64,000 nucleotides of DNA from Sinorhizobium glycinis (GCF_001651865.1 NZ_LPUX01000046.1:1-64000), one strand, 5' to 3'; numbered from the stretch's first letter, positions 37,081 through 45,750 are shown. Numbers and translations: made by a program. The notes: generated by a model not told the origin, from the sequence alone.

Positions 37081-38010
37081 CTAGAGCGCCTTTTCGAGCT
37101 CCGGCAGGACGTCGAAGAGATCGGCGACGAGGCCGTAGTCGGCGACCTGGAAGATCGGCGCCTCCTCGTCCTTGTTGATGGCGACGATCACCTTGGAATC
37201 CTTCATGCCGGCGAGGTGCTGAATCGCACCGGAGATGCCGCAGGCGATGTAGAGGTCGGGGGCGACCACCTTGCCCGTCTGGCCGACCTGCCAGTCGTTC
37301 GGCGCATAGCCGGCATCGACCGCGGCGCGCGAGGCGCCGACGGCGGCGCCGAGCTTGTCGGCGACCGGCAGGATGACCTCCTGGAACTTCTCCGAGGAGC
37401 CAAGCGCCCGGCCACCGGAGATGATGATCTTCGCCGAGGTGAGCTCCGGGCGGTCGGAGGACGACAGCGCATCGGAAACGTGGCTCGACAGGCCCGGATT
37501 GGCGGCGGCCGAAACGGTCTCGACCGAGGCGGAGCCGCCTTCGCCGGCAGCCGCAAACGAGGCGGTGCGGACGGTGATCACCCGCTTCGGCTCGTTGGTC
37601 TGCACCGTCTGGATGGCATTGCCGGCATAGATCGGCCGCTTGAAGGTGTCCGAAGAGACCACCTCGATGATTTCCGATACCTGGGCGACGTCGAGCAGGG
37701 CTGCGACCCGCGGCATGACGTTCTTGCCGACCGAGGTGGCGGCGGCAACAATGGTATCGTAGTTGCCGGCAAGCGAGACGATCGTTGCAGCGAGCGGCTC
37801 GGCGAGGTTGTTGGCGAGCGAAGCGTCCTCGGCGACGAGCACCTTGGCGACGCCGGAAAGCTTGGCCGCCTGTTCGGCGATCGCCTTGACGTTCGCGCCG
37901 GCGACCAGCACATGGACGTCGCCGCCAATCTTCGTTGCCGCCGTCAGCGCCTTTGCCGTCTGGTCGGAAAGGTGGGTGGTGTCGTGGTCAGCCAGAAGCA
38001 GAATGGCCAT
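37081..38010 (-). CDS. etfA: Electron transfer flavoprotein subunit alpha
   Basis: A 309-residue ETF alpha subunit. The C-terminal FAD-binding domain is clear: IISGGRALGSSEKFQEVILPVADKLGAAVGASRAAVDAGY, then QVGQTGKVVAPDLYIACGISGAIQHLAGM. With EtfB it carries electrons from acyl-CoA dehydrogenases to ETF-ubiquinone oxidoreductase. It follows etfB by 26 bases and is followed by a strong terminator. Confidence 0.97.
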   Translation of the reverse strand: MAILLLADHDTTHLSDQTAKALTAATKIGGDVHVLVAGANVKAIAEQAAKLSGVAKVLVAEDASLANNLAEPLAATIVSLAGNYDTIVAAATSVGKNVMPRVAALLDVAQVSEIIEVVSSDTFKRPIYAGNAIQTVQTNEPKRVITVRTASFAAAGEGGSASVETVSAAANPGLSSHVSDALSSSDRPELTSAKIIISGGRALGSSEKFQEVILPVADKLGAAVGASRAAVDAGYAPNDWQVGQTGKVVAPDLYIACGISGAIQHLAGMKDSKVIVAINKDEEAPIFQVADYGLVADLFDVLPELEKAL

Positions 38011-38036
38011 GATGATTGTCTCCCTTTCCTTGAACC

Positions 38037-38786
38037 TTAGAGCACGCCGGCTTCGGACTTGAGCTTCTCGACGAGCTCGGCGACCGACTTGACCTTGATG
38101 CCGGCCTTGCGGCCCGACGGCTCTTCGGTCTTCAGCACTTTCAGCCGCGGCGCGGTGTCGACGCCGAAATCGGCCGGCGTCTTCTTGTCAAGCGGCTTCT
38201 TCTTCGCCTTCATGATGTTCGGCAGCGAGGCGTAACGCGGCTCGTTCAGGCGCAGATCGGTGGTGACCACCGCCGGCAGCTTCAGTTCGACCGTCTGCAG
38301 GCCGCCGTCGACCTCGCGGGTGACATTCACCTTGCCGTCACCGAGCTCGACCTTCGAGGCGAAGGTGCCCTGGGCCCAGCCGAGCAGTGCCGAGAGCATC
38401 TGGCCGGTCTGGTTCGAGTCGTCGTCGATCGCCTGCTTGCCGACGATGATCAACCCCGGCTGTTCGGCCTCGGCGACACCCTTGACGATCTTGGCGACTG
38501 CGAGCGGCTCGACCTGGTCTTCCGTTTCGACCAGGATCGCCCGGTCGGCGCCCATGGCGAGCGCCGTCCTCAGCGTCTCTTCCGCCTTGGCAGGACCGAT
38601 CGAAACGACGACCACTTCCTCGGCCTTGCCGGCCTCTTTCAGCCTGAGCGCTTCTTCGACGGAGATTTCGTCGAACGGATTCATCGACATCTTGACGTTG
38701 GCAAGCTCGACGCCCGTGCCGTCCGCCTTCACCCGGATCTTGACGTTGAAGTCGACGACCCGTTTCACCGTTACTAGAATTTTCAT
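38037..38786 (-). CDS. etfB: Electron transfer flavoprotein subunit beta
   Basis: A 249-residue ETF beta subunit starting [20 protein letters not shown], with the AMP-binding [25 protein letters not shown] and the recognition loop region [21 protein letters not shown], which docks onto dehydrogenases. First gene of etfBA. Its upstream region carries a TTTACGT-type palindrome (38936-38951), suggesting control by a branched-chain or fatty-acid catabolism regulator. Confidence 0.97.
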   Translation of the reverse strand: MKILVTVKRVVDFNVKIRVKADGTGVELANVKMSMNPFDEISVEEALRLKEAGKAEEVVVVSIGPAKAEETLRTALAMGADRAILVETEDQVEPLAVAKIVKGVAEAEQPGLIIVGKQAIDDDSNQTGQMLSALLGWAQGTFASKVELGDGKVNVTREVDGGLQTVELKLPAVVTTDLRLNEPRYASLPNIMKAKKKPLDKKTPADFGVDTAPRLKVLKTEEPSGRKAGIKVKSVAELVEKLKSEAGVL

Positions 38787-39075
38787 GGATTCATTCCCTC
38801 CAGAAACTTTCGCAGGAAAATGCGCCTTAACAGAGCGGCCTGATTGTCGGTTGGCGACATCGATACGCGTTTTTTCTCCAAATACAATCGCAACGCCAAT
38901 CGAAATCGATATTAGGGCCGCGACCTCAATTAACGTTTACGTACACGTAAGGTACGCTTCTGGCAAGCGGGCAGGGAGAGCACTTGGGAGAAACCTGTTC
39001 CTGCGCAGGCGGAGCGCGTAATCCGTTGAAATTGCAGCGCATAAAACCGCAGATCGGAACGTTGCGTTTGGTCCC
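38787..39075. other. etfB upstream region
   Basis: The 289-base gap holds the etfB leader, a possible -10 (TAATAT on the minus strand, near 38910) and the palindromic operator at 38936-38951. The remainder, toward the rhomboid gene stop, shows nothing I can name. Confidence 0.5.
38936..38951. promoter_or_regulatory. LiuR-like palindromic operator upstream of etfBA
   Basis: TTTACGTACACGTAAG is a near-perfect palindrome. It resembles the TTTACGT..ACGTAAA motif reconstructed for LiuR, the MerR-family regulator of branched-chain amino-acid and fatty-acid degradation. etf genes belong to such regulons in several proteobacteria. It lies about 150 bases upstream of the etfB start. The factor is inferred. 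Confidence 0.5.
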
Positions 39076-39867
39076 TCAGGTCGGACGGCCCCAGGGGGTA
39101 GGCGGCTTTTGCTTGCCCGGCAGCGGCGTATCCGTGCCCTCCGGTGGTCCGGACTGGTGTTCGACGGCGCGTGGACTGACGATCGTCCGGTCGAAAAGCG
39201 GCACGCCATGGCGTCGCAAAATGACGACGAGGACCAGGCCGGCGACGATACCCCCGACATGGGCACTCCAGGAGACGCTGCCGCCCGGGTCGGCAGCGAA
39301 CATGTAGAACTGCTGGCCGATCCAGAAGGCGAGCGGAATGGCGGCAGGCAGCGGCAAGGGAATGCGGAAAAGCACGAGCACCCACACACGAACCTTCGGG
39401 TGCAGCAGGAAATAGGCGGCGACGACGCCGGAGACGGCACCGGAGGCGCCGATCAGCGGCGCTTCCGAGGCGGGATCGATGAGACCATGCGCCAGTGCCC
39501 CGGCGGCGGCGCACAGCAGATAAAACAGCAGAAAACGGAAATGCCCGAGCGCATCCTCGACATTGTCGCCGAAGACCCAGAGGAACAGCATGTTCATCGC
39601 CAGATGCGAGAAGTCGCCATGCAGGAAAGAATAGGTGACGAAGGTGAATTCGTCGGGGACCACCGCAAGGGACGGGTCGAGAATGGCGTAGTCGAAGACG
39701 ATCGCCGGGATGTAGCCGAAACCGAGGACGGCTGCATTGGCGAATTCCTCGGTCGCGATCGGCCCGGTGACGAGCCAGACGGTGAAATTGATGACGATCA
39801 GCATGACCGTCACATATTGCATGTCGATATGCTTCAGGGCGTTCCTGTCGTGCAGCGGTATGAACAT
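39076..39867 (-). CDS. Rhomboid family intramembrane serine protease
   Basis: A 263-residue polytopic protein with six to seven hydrophobic segments. The catalytic serine is Ser142 in LIGASGAVSGV, with the histidine at about 203 in SAHVGGIVAG. The upstream HGDFSHLAMNMLFLWVFGDNVED segment (about 83-104) is typical of rhomboids. It cleaves membrane proteins within the bilayer; the substrates are unknown. A Pro-rich tail of about 30 residues follows the last helix. It sits 30 bases downstream of the adenosyltransferase gene. Confidence 0.92.
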   Translation of the reverse strand: MFIPLHDRNALKHIDMQYVTVMLIVINFTVWLVTGPIATEEFANAAVLGFGYIPAIVFDYAILDPSLAVVPDEFTFVTYSFLHGDFSHLAMNMLFLWVFGDNVEDALGHFRFLLFYLLCAAAGALAHGLIDPASEAPLIGASGAVSGVVAAYFLLHPKVRVWVLVLFRIPLPLPAAIPLAFWIGQQFYMFAADPGGSVSWSAHVGGIVAGLVLVVILRRHGVPLFDRTIVSPRAVEHQSGPPEGTDTPLPGKQKPPTPWGRPT

Positions 39868-39897
39868 GCGATCCCCGAAGCGTGATTTTGCGCGAGC

Positions 39898-40476
39898 TTA
39901 TCTGTTCTTGCCCGGAACCCAAAGGACGTCGGCGCGCCCCATGTCGTTCGCCCAGCGGGCGGCGACGAACAGGAAATCGGAAAGCCGGTTGATATAGGCG
40001 ACCGCCTCGCGGCTGACGATCTCGCCTTCGGTTTCGGCAAGCGCCACCATCTGCCGTTCGGCCCGGCGGGCGACGGTGCGGGCGGCGTGCAGCGATGCGG
40101 AAGCGGCGCTGCCGGCGGGCAGCACAAAGGAGCGCAGGGGCTCGAGATCAGCGTTTAGCCGGTCGATCTCGGCCTCGAGCCGCGCCACCTGGGCGGCAAC
40201 GATCCTAAGCGGTTCGTAGTCCTGTTTTTCGCCGGTCTCGGGCGTCGCAAGGTCCGCGCCGAGGTCGAAAAGATCGTTCTGGATGCGCATCAGCATCTGA
40301 TCGAGATCCGGCATATCGCCGGTATGCTGGCGCGCAAGGCCGACGAAGGCGTTTGCTTCGTCGACGCTTCCATAGGCATCGACGCGTAGGTCGCTCTTCG
40401 AGCGGCGCGGCCCGGTGACGAGACCGGTCGTGCCGTTGTCGCCGGTCCTGGTGTAGATCTTGTTGAGTTTGACCAT
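39898..40476 (-). CDS. PduO-type cob(I)alamin adenosyltransferase
   Basis: A 192-residue protein. The N-terminal ATP-binding motif KIYTRTGDNGTTGLVTGPRRSKSDLRVDAYGSVDEANAFVG and the C-terminal ARTVARRAERQMVAL...YINRLSDFLFVAARW are diagnostic. It transfers the adenosyl group of ATP to cob(I)alamin, making coenzyme B12. It links functionally to cobS and cobT at 9-12 kb. It follows the HIG1-like gene by 18 bases and precedes the rhomboid gene. Confidence 0.93.
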   Translation of the reverse strand: MVKLNKIYTRTGDNGTTGLVTGPRRSKSDLRVDAYGSVDEANAFVGLARQHTGDMPDLDQMLMRIQNDLFDLGADLATPETGEKQDYEPLRIVAAQVARLEAEIDRLNADLEPLRSFVLPAGSAASASLHAARTVARRAERQMVALAETEGEIVSREAVAYINRLSDFLFVAARWANDMGRADVLWVPGKNR

Positions 40477-40494
40477 CGTGGCTTCGCTTGGTCC

Positions 40495-40698
40495 CTAGCT
40501 CGGCCGGCCGCCGCCTGTGACCCACAGCGTCAGCATGATCAGGACGAGCGCGACCGCCTGCAGCACTATGCGCGTCTGCATCAGCTTGTTGGACGTATTG
40601 CCGCTGCCCTTTCGGGCCATGTTCAACAGGCCGCGGATGAGCACGATCGCAACCAGGCCCATGACGAACAGCGTCACAGCGGTAAGGAAACTGGGCAT
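40495..40698 (-). CDS. HIG1-like two-helix membrane protein
   Basis: A 67-residue protein with two hydrophobic helices (about residues 3-22 and 44-62) joined by the loop NMARKGSGNTSNKLMQTRIVLQ. This is the 'twin transmembrane' pattern related to HIG1 domains, which associate with respiratory supercomplexes. It is followed at 18 bases by the adenosyltransferase gene, a neighbour pair I recall from many rhizobia. Functional link not known. ATG 40698 is the family start. Confidence 0.75.
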   Translation of the reverse strand: MPSFLTAVTLFVMGLVAIVLIRGLLNMARKGSGNTSNKLMQTRIVLQAVALVLIMLTLWVTGGGRPS

Positions 40699-40720
40699 GT
40701 CGTCACTCCTTGCGTTTGAT

Positions 40721-40768
40721 ATGCATGTCGTTATCCCGAAACCGCTGCACACTTTCGGGCGACATGCA
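40721..40768. repeat. ATGCATGTCG palindromic repeat (type 2), second copy
   Basis: ATGCATGTCG (40721-40730) and CGACATGCA (40760-40768) flank CCGCTGCACACTTTCGGG. It closely matches the copy at 25089. It is joined head-to-tail to double-hairpin repeat copy E. Confidence 0.8.
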
Positions 40769-40773
40769 CTCGG

Positions 40774-40880
40774 CTACTGCATGTCTCCTTAAATCGACCT
40801 CGATTTAAGGACGAAGACATGCAGCAATTCAAAGTGCTACAGCGACCTTTGCGCACCTGACAAGGCGCGCGGCGCCGTAG
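40774..40880 (+). repeat. Double-hairpin intergenic repeat, copy E
   Basis: CTACTGCATGTCTCCTTAAAT pairs with the segment ending GACATGCAG, with an inner AAATCG/CGATTT stem. The second hairpin runs from CTACAGCG to CGCCGTAG. It lies just after the stop codon of the SDR gene, on the opposite strand, so it is not in a leader, unlike copies A, C, D and F. Confidence 0.85.
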
Positions 40881-40881
40881 A

Positions 40882-41715
40882 TCAGCCGAGTCGGCCGATG
40901 ATACGATAGAACAGCGCCGCCGGCAGGAGTTTCTTGAGCAGCACACCCTGTTTGGCGGGCCTGGTCACGACATAATGCGGCCTTGGCCGGCGTGACGTCA
41001 AAGCGTGTTTCAAAACGTGATAAACGGCCTCCGGTCCGAGCTTGCCACGGGCCGGCTTGCTTTCCCCGCGCAGACGTTTCAACTGTTTCTCGTACTCTGC
41101 CCGATGGACGGAATTCTTGAGATCGATGAAGCGCTCGACATAGGCGACGGCGTTGGCGGTGAACTTCGACCTGATCGGCCCCGGCTCGATGAGGCTGACG
41201 CCGATGCCGCTGCCGGCAAGCTCCATCCGCAAGGTCAGCGACAGGGCCTCGAGGGCGAATTTCGAGGCGTTGTAGGCGCCGCGCCAGCGATAGGGGACGA
41301 GACCGAGAATCGACGAGCATTGCACGATGCGGCCTCGACCCCGAGCCCGCATCGCCGGTATGACGCGGCGCGTCAGATCATGCCAGCCGATCACGTTGGT
41401 TTCGAATTGCAGCCGCAGCGCTTCGGTCGGCAAATCCTCGACAGCCCCCGCCTGGCCATAGGCGCCATTGTTGAAGAGGGCGTCGATCCGCCCGCCGCTC
41501 AGCGCCATCACCGCTTCAACCAGCGCGGCGATCGTCTCCGGCCGAGTATAGTCCATGATGAAAGTTTCGATGCCTTCCCGTTCCAGTTCCGCCTGATCTT
41601 TGGGCCGGCGGACGGTCGCGAAGACCCGCCAGCCGTCCCTCTTGAGCGCGCGCGCGCAATAGGCGCCGATGCCGGACGAGCAGCCGGTGACAATGATGGT
41701 TGGCCGTTCAGTCAT
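40882..41715 (-). CDS. Short-chain dehydrogenase/reductase (SDR)
   Basis: A 277-residue classical SDR. The cofactor motif VTGCSSGIGAYCARAL is near the N-terminus, the catalytic serine is in IVQCSSILGLVPYRW, and the active-site YNASKFALEALSL follows. It fits the subgroup of membrane-lipid or retinol-dehydrogenase-like SDRs, but the substrate cannot be read. A helical tail (about residues 255-277) may associate with membrane. ATG 41715 gives the family N-terminus. Divergent from the BrkB-like gene across about 150 bases. Confidence 0.85.
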   Translation of the reverse strand: MTERPTIIVTGCSSGIGAYCARALKRDGWRVFATVRRPKDQAELEREGIETFIMDYTRPETIAALVEAVMALSGGRIDALFNNGAYGQAGAVEDLPTEALRLQFETNVIGWHDLTRRVIPAMRARGRGRIVQCSSILGLVPYRWRGAYNASKFALEALSLTLRMELAGSGIGVSLIEPGPIRSKFTANAVAYVERFIDLKNSVHRAEYEKQLKRLRGESKPARGKLGPEAVYHVLKHALTSRRPRPHYVVTRPAKQGVLLKKLLPAALFYRIIGRLG

Positions 41716-41866
41716 GCCGTCGATTCCTGTAGAAATACGTGTCCCGTTTCCCATATTCACGGTTGGGAAACAATTGAATTGCGCGCCCTGCCTTTGGTTC
41801 GCCGGCGCGCCATTGGCATTGCGCGCCGCCGATCACGTGGAGTGCGCGGGCACCACAGGAGACGGA

Positions 41867-42754
41867 ATGCCGGCATCGCTTCGCATCATCTGGAAGGTCG
41901 TGTTTGATGCGCTCTGGCATTTCAGTGAGGACGATGGCTGGGCGATGGCGAGCCATGTGGCCCTGTCGTCCCTGATGGCGGTTTTCCCCTTCCTGATCTT
42001 CGGCACCGCACTCGGCAGCTTCCTCGGGGCCGACCAGTTCGCCGTGACGGCCGTCCACCTGATCTTCGACGCCTGGCCCGAATCGATAGCGAAGCCCGTC
42101 GCCGACGAGATCGTCGAGGTGCTGACCATCCAGCGCGGCGGAGTCCTGACCCTTTCCGTCGTCGCGGCCGCCTATTTCGCATCGAACGGCGTCGAAGCGC
42201 TGAGAATCGCGCTCAACAGGGCCTATCGAGTGGCGGAAAGCCGTCCCTGGTACATAACCCGGCTCGCCAGCCTCGGCTTCGTGCTTGCCGGCGTTCTTAT
42301 CCTCGCCGTTATCAGCATTCTGCTGGTCGCCGTTCCGCTCGCCGTCCGCAATGCCGACCAATGGCTGCCTTGGCTCGACGCTGTCCTGGCAACCGTCGAC
42401 AATTGGGGCCTGGCGCTGGCGCTCGTAATGCTCACCGGCGGGCTGTTGGTGTCGCATCTGTGGTTGCCGGACGGACACCGCAAGGTCGTCGACGTGCTGC
42501 CCGGCATCCTGTTGACGCTGCTTCTGTGGTCGGTCGGCGCCTATGCCTTCGCATCCTATCTTGCGACTTTCTCAAACTACGTAGCAACCTATGCCGGCCT
42601 CGCCTCGATCGTCGTCGTGCTGGTCTTCCTCTACATGGTGGGAGCGATCTTCATCATCGGCGCCGAGATCAATGCCGCCATACTGAAGTTCAAGGTGAAG
42701 CGGATGGTGGCACGCAGCTTTCAGGCGCGGGGCGAGGGACCGCCTTCCCCATAG
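41867..42754 (+). CDS. YihY/BrkB family membrane protein
   Basis: A 295-residue protein with about six membrane helices. Family patterns include DDGWAMASHVALSSLMAVFPFLIFG near the start, AYFASNGVEALRIALNRAYRV in the middle, and LPGILLTLLLWSVGAYAFASYLATFSNYVATYAGLASIVVVLVFLYMVGAIFIIGAEINA. The function is unresolved; earlier ties to ribonuclease BN and virulence are not supported for the family. ATG 41867 follows AGGAGACGGA. The 3' end overlaps the convergent GluQ-RS gene by 34 bases. Confidence 0.88.
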   Translation: MPASLRIIWKVVFDALWHFSEDDGWAMASHVALSSLMAVFPFLIFGTALGSFLGADQFAVTAVHLIFDAWPESIAKPVADEIVEVLTIQRGGVLTLSVVAAAYFASNGVEALRIALNRAYRVAESRPWYITRLASLGFVLAGVLILAVISILLVAVPLAVRNADQWLPWLDAVLATVDNWGLALALVMLTGGLLVSHLWLPDGHRKVVDVLPGILLTLLLWSVGAYAFASYLATFSNYVATYAGLASIVVVLVFLYMVGAIFIIGAEINAAILKFKVKRMVARSFQARGEGPPSP

Positions 42755-43653
42755 GGAGGCGCCACGCCAAGGACCATCGCGCGCAGTTCCGCCGGCGAAT
42801 GACCGGCCGCGCGGAAAGCGGCAATGCCGGTGTCGCCATTGCTCTTCGACAGTTTCCTGCCGTCCGCACCGAGTATCAGACGGTGATGATGGTAGATCGG
42901 CTCCGGCAGGTCGAGAAGCCGCTGCAGCAGGCGGTGGATGGAGGTCGCGTGGTAGAGGTCGCGGCCGCGCACGATATGGGTGATGCCCTGCAGAGCGTCA
43001 TCGACCACTACCGAAAGATGATAGCTCGAAGGCGCATCCGAGCGCGACAGGACGACGTCGCCCCAGGCGGCCGGATCCGCCGCGATCAGGCCGGTTTCGC
43101 CGGCCGGACCCGCCCCGGCCTCGCGCCAGGTAAGCGGTTCGGCAAGGTGGTCGACGGCCTTCGCCAGGTCGAGCCGCCAAGCATGGAGACGACCGCCGGC
43201 GACGAGGGCCTCCTGCTCGCTCGTCGGCAGTTCACGCTCGAGGCCGGGATAGAGCGGCGTTCCGTCCGGGTCGCGGGGCCATACCTGCCCGCTCGCTTCT
43301 GCAGCAGCCACCGCCGCCTTGATCTCGCCGCGGCTCATGATGGAAGGATAGACGAGCCCCATGTCTCGCAGGCGCTCGAGCGCTGCCGCATAAAGATCGA
43401 GATGATCGGACTGGCGCCGAACCGGCTCCTCCCAGCTCAAACCCAGCCAGGCGAGGTCCTCGACGATCGCCGCCTCGAATTCCGGACGGCAGCGCGTCCG
43501 GTCGATATCTTCGATCCTCAGCAGGAAGCGGCCTCCCGTCGCGCTCGCCATGTCGTGGTTGATGATGGCCGACAAGGCGTGGCCGAGATGCAGCAAGCCG
43601 TTCGGGCTCGGGGCGAAGCGGAAGACCGGTTGTACTGGCGGTGGAACGGGCAT
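42721..43653 (-). CDS. gluQ: Glutamyl-queuosine tRNA(Asp) synthetase (GluQ-RS)
   Basis: A 310-residue protein resembling the catalytic half of GluRS, without the anticodon-binding domain. HIGH-like APSPNGLLHLGHAL and KMSKS-like GRKLSKSNGDTG motifs are both present. It activates glutamate and attaches it to queuosine at the wobble base of tRNA-Asp. It complements the queuosine-precursor transporter at 13.6 kb. ATG 43653 is 55 bases from the divergent glycosylase start. A 34-base tail overlap with the BrkB-like gene is present. Confidence 0.92.
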   Translation of the reverse strand: MPVPPPVQPVFRFAPSPNGLLHLGHALSAIINHDMASATGGRFLLRIEDIDRTRCRPEFEAAIVEDLAWLGLSWEEPVRRQSDHLDLYAAALERLRDMGLVYPSIMSRGEIKAAVAAAEASGQVWPRDPDGTPLYPGLERELPTSEQEALVAGGRLHAWRLDLAKAVDHLAEPLTWREAGAGPAGETGLIAADPAAWGDVVLSRSDAPSSYHLSVVVDDALQGITHIVRGRDLYHATSIHRLLQRLLDLPEPIYHHHRLILGADGRKLSKSNGDTGIAAFRAAGHSPAELRAMVLGVAPPYGEGGPSPRA

Positions 43654-43708
43654 CGTGCTCCTTTGCCATGGAAGCGGTATAAAGGTCATCCGCTATTTTG
43701 GAGGGTGC

Positions 43709-44356
43709 ATGCGGATTATTCGCACAAGCGAAGATATCGAGGCCGGCCTCGCGGGTCTCGTGATGCTCGACGCTCGCCTGGAGCACGTCCTGGACAAGGC
43801 CGGGCCGGTGCCGCTCAGGCGGACCGATCCCGGCTATCGCGGCCTTGCCAATATCATCGTTTCACAAATGGTCTCCAAGGCGAGTGCGGCGGCGATCTGG
43901 AAGCGCATGGAGGCGTCGCTCGGTGAGATCAGCGCCGACGCCGTGCTTTCGCTCGATGACGATGCCTGCCGGCAGTTCGGGCTCTCCCGCGCCAAGGCCG
44001 ACACGTTGCGGCGGGTGGCGGCAGCGGCCATGGCGGGCGAGATCGATCTCGACGGCATCTGCGACATCGAGGCGGCGGCGGCGATCCATGAGCTGACGGC
44101 GATCAAGGGTGTGGGGCGCTGGACGGCGGAGGTCTATCTGCTCTTCTGCGCCGGCCATCCGGACGTCTTTCCGGCCGGCGACGTGGCGCTGCAGAACGCG
44201 GTGGGCCATGCGCTCGGTTTCGAGCTGCGTCCGAGCGCGAGCGAAGTCGATTCGCTCGCTACCTCCTGGTCCCCCTGGCGGAGCGTCGCAGCCCGGCTCT
44301 TCTGGGCCTATTATGCGCGTGAGATGCGGCGTGATGCGCTTCCCGTGACGCCTTGA
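43709..44356 (+). CDS. DNA-3-methyladenine glycosylase II (AlkA-like)
   Basis: A 215-residue HhH-GPD superfamily glycosylase. The helix-hairpin-helix IKGVGRWTAEVYLLF is followed by the catalytic aspartate in FPAGDVALQNAV. It removes alkylated purines in base-excision repair. Shorter than E. coli AlkA because the N-terminal domain is missing, which is normal for this subgroup. ATG 43709 follows TTGGAGGG. Divergent from gluQ across 55 bases. Confidence 0.9.
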   Translation: MRIIRTSEDIEAGLAGLVMLDARLEHVLDKAGPVPLRRTDPGYRGLANIIVSQMVSKASAAAIWKRMEASLGEISADAVLSLDDDACRQFGLSRAKADTLRRVAAAAMAGEIDLDGICDIEAAAAIHELTAIKGVGRWTAEVYLLFCAGHPDVFPAGDVALQNAVGHALGFELRPSASEVDSLATSWSPWRSVAARLFWAYYAREMRRDALPVTP

Positions 44357-44462
44357 AGAGAAAAGCGAATCCTTTGTTTGGTTTTTCTTTCCGGCTTCAC
44401 AATCCTGTCGCAACAGGCCTAATATAGAAGATGCAGATGCCGAATCGCTCAGGAGAATACGC

Positions 44463-45020
44463 TTGACGATTGCAGTCTCACCTCAGGCCCTGCCGGCGCT
44501 TGTGCTGAACGCCGACTACCGGCCGCTGAGTTACTACCCCTTGTCGCTCTGGTCCTGGCAGGACGCGATCAAGGCGGTCTTTCTCGACCGTGTGATAATC
44601 CTTGCCGAATACGAACATTCCGTCTCCTCGCCGAGCTTCTCGATGCGGCTGCCGAGCGTGGTGTGCCTGAAGAGCTATGTCCAGCCTTCGCGCTTTCCGG
44701 CATTCACCCGGTTCAACGTCTTCCTGCGCGACAAGTTCGAATGCCAGTATTGCGGATCGCCCGACGATCTGACCTTCGACCACGTCATCCCGCGCGCCCA
44801 TGGCGGCCAGACGACCTGGGAAAACGTCGTGGCGGCCTGCTCGCCCTGCAACCTGCGCAAGGGCAGCAAGCTGCCGAAGCAGGCCCACATGTTCCCGCAT
44901 CAGAGGCCGTACCAGCCGACCGTGCAGGATCTGCACAACAACGGACGGCTCTTCCCCCCGAACCATCTGCACGAAAGCTGGATGGACTATCTCTACTGGG
45001 ATGTCGAACTGCAGCCGTAA
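44463..45020 (+). CDS. HNH endonuclease family protein
   Basis: A 185-residue protein. The HNH domain sits at about residues 95-145: FLRDKFECQYCG, then LTFDHVIPRAHGGQTTWENVVAACSPCNLRKGSK, with two CxxC pairs for a structural zinc and the DH/N/H catalytic residues. The N-terminal part (VLNADYRPLSYYPLSLWSWQDAIKAVFL) is a conserved extension in these chromosomal HNH proteins. No restriction or phage context is nearby, so a repair or housekeeping role is likelier. The start is TTG 44463, preceded by AGGAGAATACGC. Confidence 0.9.
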   Translation: MTIAVSPQALPALVLNADYRPLSYYPLSLWSWQDAIKAVFLDRVIILAEYEHSVSSPSFSMRLPSVVCLKSYVQPSRFPAFTRFNVFLRDKFECQYCGSPDDLTFDHVIPRAHGGQTTWENVVAACSPCNLRKGSKLPKQAHMFPHQRPYQPTVQDLHNNGRLFPPNHLHESWMDYLYWDVELQP

Positions 45021-45093
45021 GGCGGCAGCATCCTGTTCAGGAGAGCGGATCCGTGCCGGAACCGTTGAAGGTCGGCGGAGCGCGTGCCCGAAC

Positions 45094-45603
45094 TTACGCC
45101 TTGGCAGCGCCGCGCAGCGCGAGCGCCGCGAGGATGAGGCTGGCGATAACATTCCAGCCGGCAAAGGACAGGCCAAGGATGCGCAGGGCCGCGTCCGTGC
45201 AGGACGGGGCGTGCTTGGCATCGAGATCACCGAGCAGATCGCCGACACTGGGGGAGATGCCCTGGGCGGTCGTGGCGCAGGTCGACGGGCCTTCCCAGAA
45301 ATGCCACTCGGCGCCGGCGTGATAGACGCCGATCCCGGCACCGGTGAGCATCAGGATACCGACGACGAGAAGCAGCGTGCGGGTCGTCCAGGCCGGCAGC
45401 TTCAGGACGCCTGTGGCGATCGCGAGAATGCCGAGAGGAATTCCGTAATAATAAGGATCGCGCTGCAGCAGGCAGAGGGCACAAGGGATGTAGCCGCCGA
45501 TATGCTCGAAACCGAGCGCGCCGCCGACGGTCGCCGCCATGCCGAGCGTGACGAGCAGGGCGAAAATAAGTTGCCGGCGCTGAGCGATGGAAGCCTCGAT
45601 CAT
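45094..45603 (-). CDS. dsbB: Disulfide bond formation protein B
   Basis: A 169-residue four-helix membrane protein. The first redox pair CALC is at about 41-44, just after a helix, followed by LLQRDPYYYGIPLG. The second, loop cysteine pair is in GPSTCATTAQG and KHAPSCTDAAL. It reoxidises DsbA and passes electrons to quinone. ATG 45603 is chosen over an in-frame TTG one codon earlier. It is convergent with the HNH gene. Confidence 0.88.
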   Translation of the reverse strand: MIEASIAQRRQLIFALLVTLGMAATVGGALGFEHIGGYIPCALCLLQRDPYYYGIPLGILAIATGVLKLPAWTTRTLLLVVGILMLTGAGIGVYHAGAEWHFWEGPSTCATTAQGISPSVGDLLGDLDAKHAPSCTDAALRILGLSFAGWNVIASLILAALALRGAAKA

Positions 45604-45750
45604 CAATACCTCGTAGCGGGCGGCCTGGACGACGCCGGCCCGTTCAATCGATGCCGTCTTCTTATGTAGGATCGATCCCGCTGTAAATCGCCGGCGCCTC
45701 TCCTCTCCGCACGCTTTTGTGATCGCGAAGCCGAAATCGCAAATTGGCGG

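Noticed and set aside
36196-38040. A 614-codon plus-strand frame across the 3-hydroxyacyl-CoA dehydrogenase, etfA and the etfB end
   Set aside because: It crosses three well-supported minus-strand genes and their terminator. Repetitive charged composition is typical of a mirror frame.
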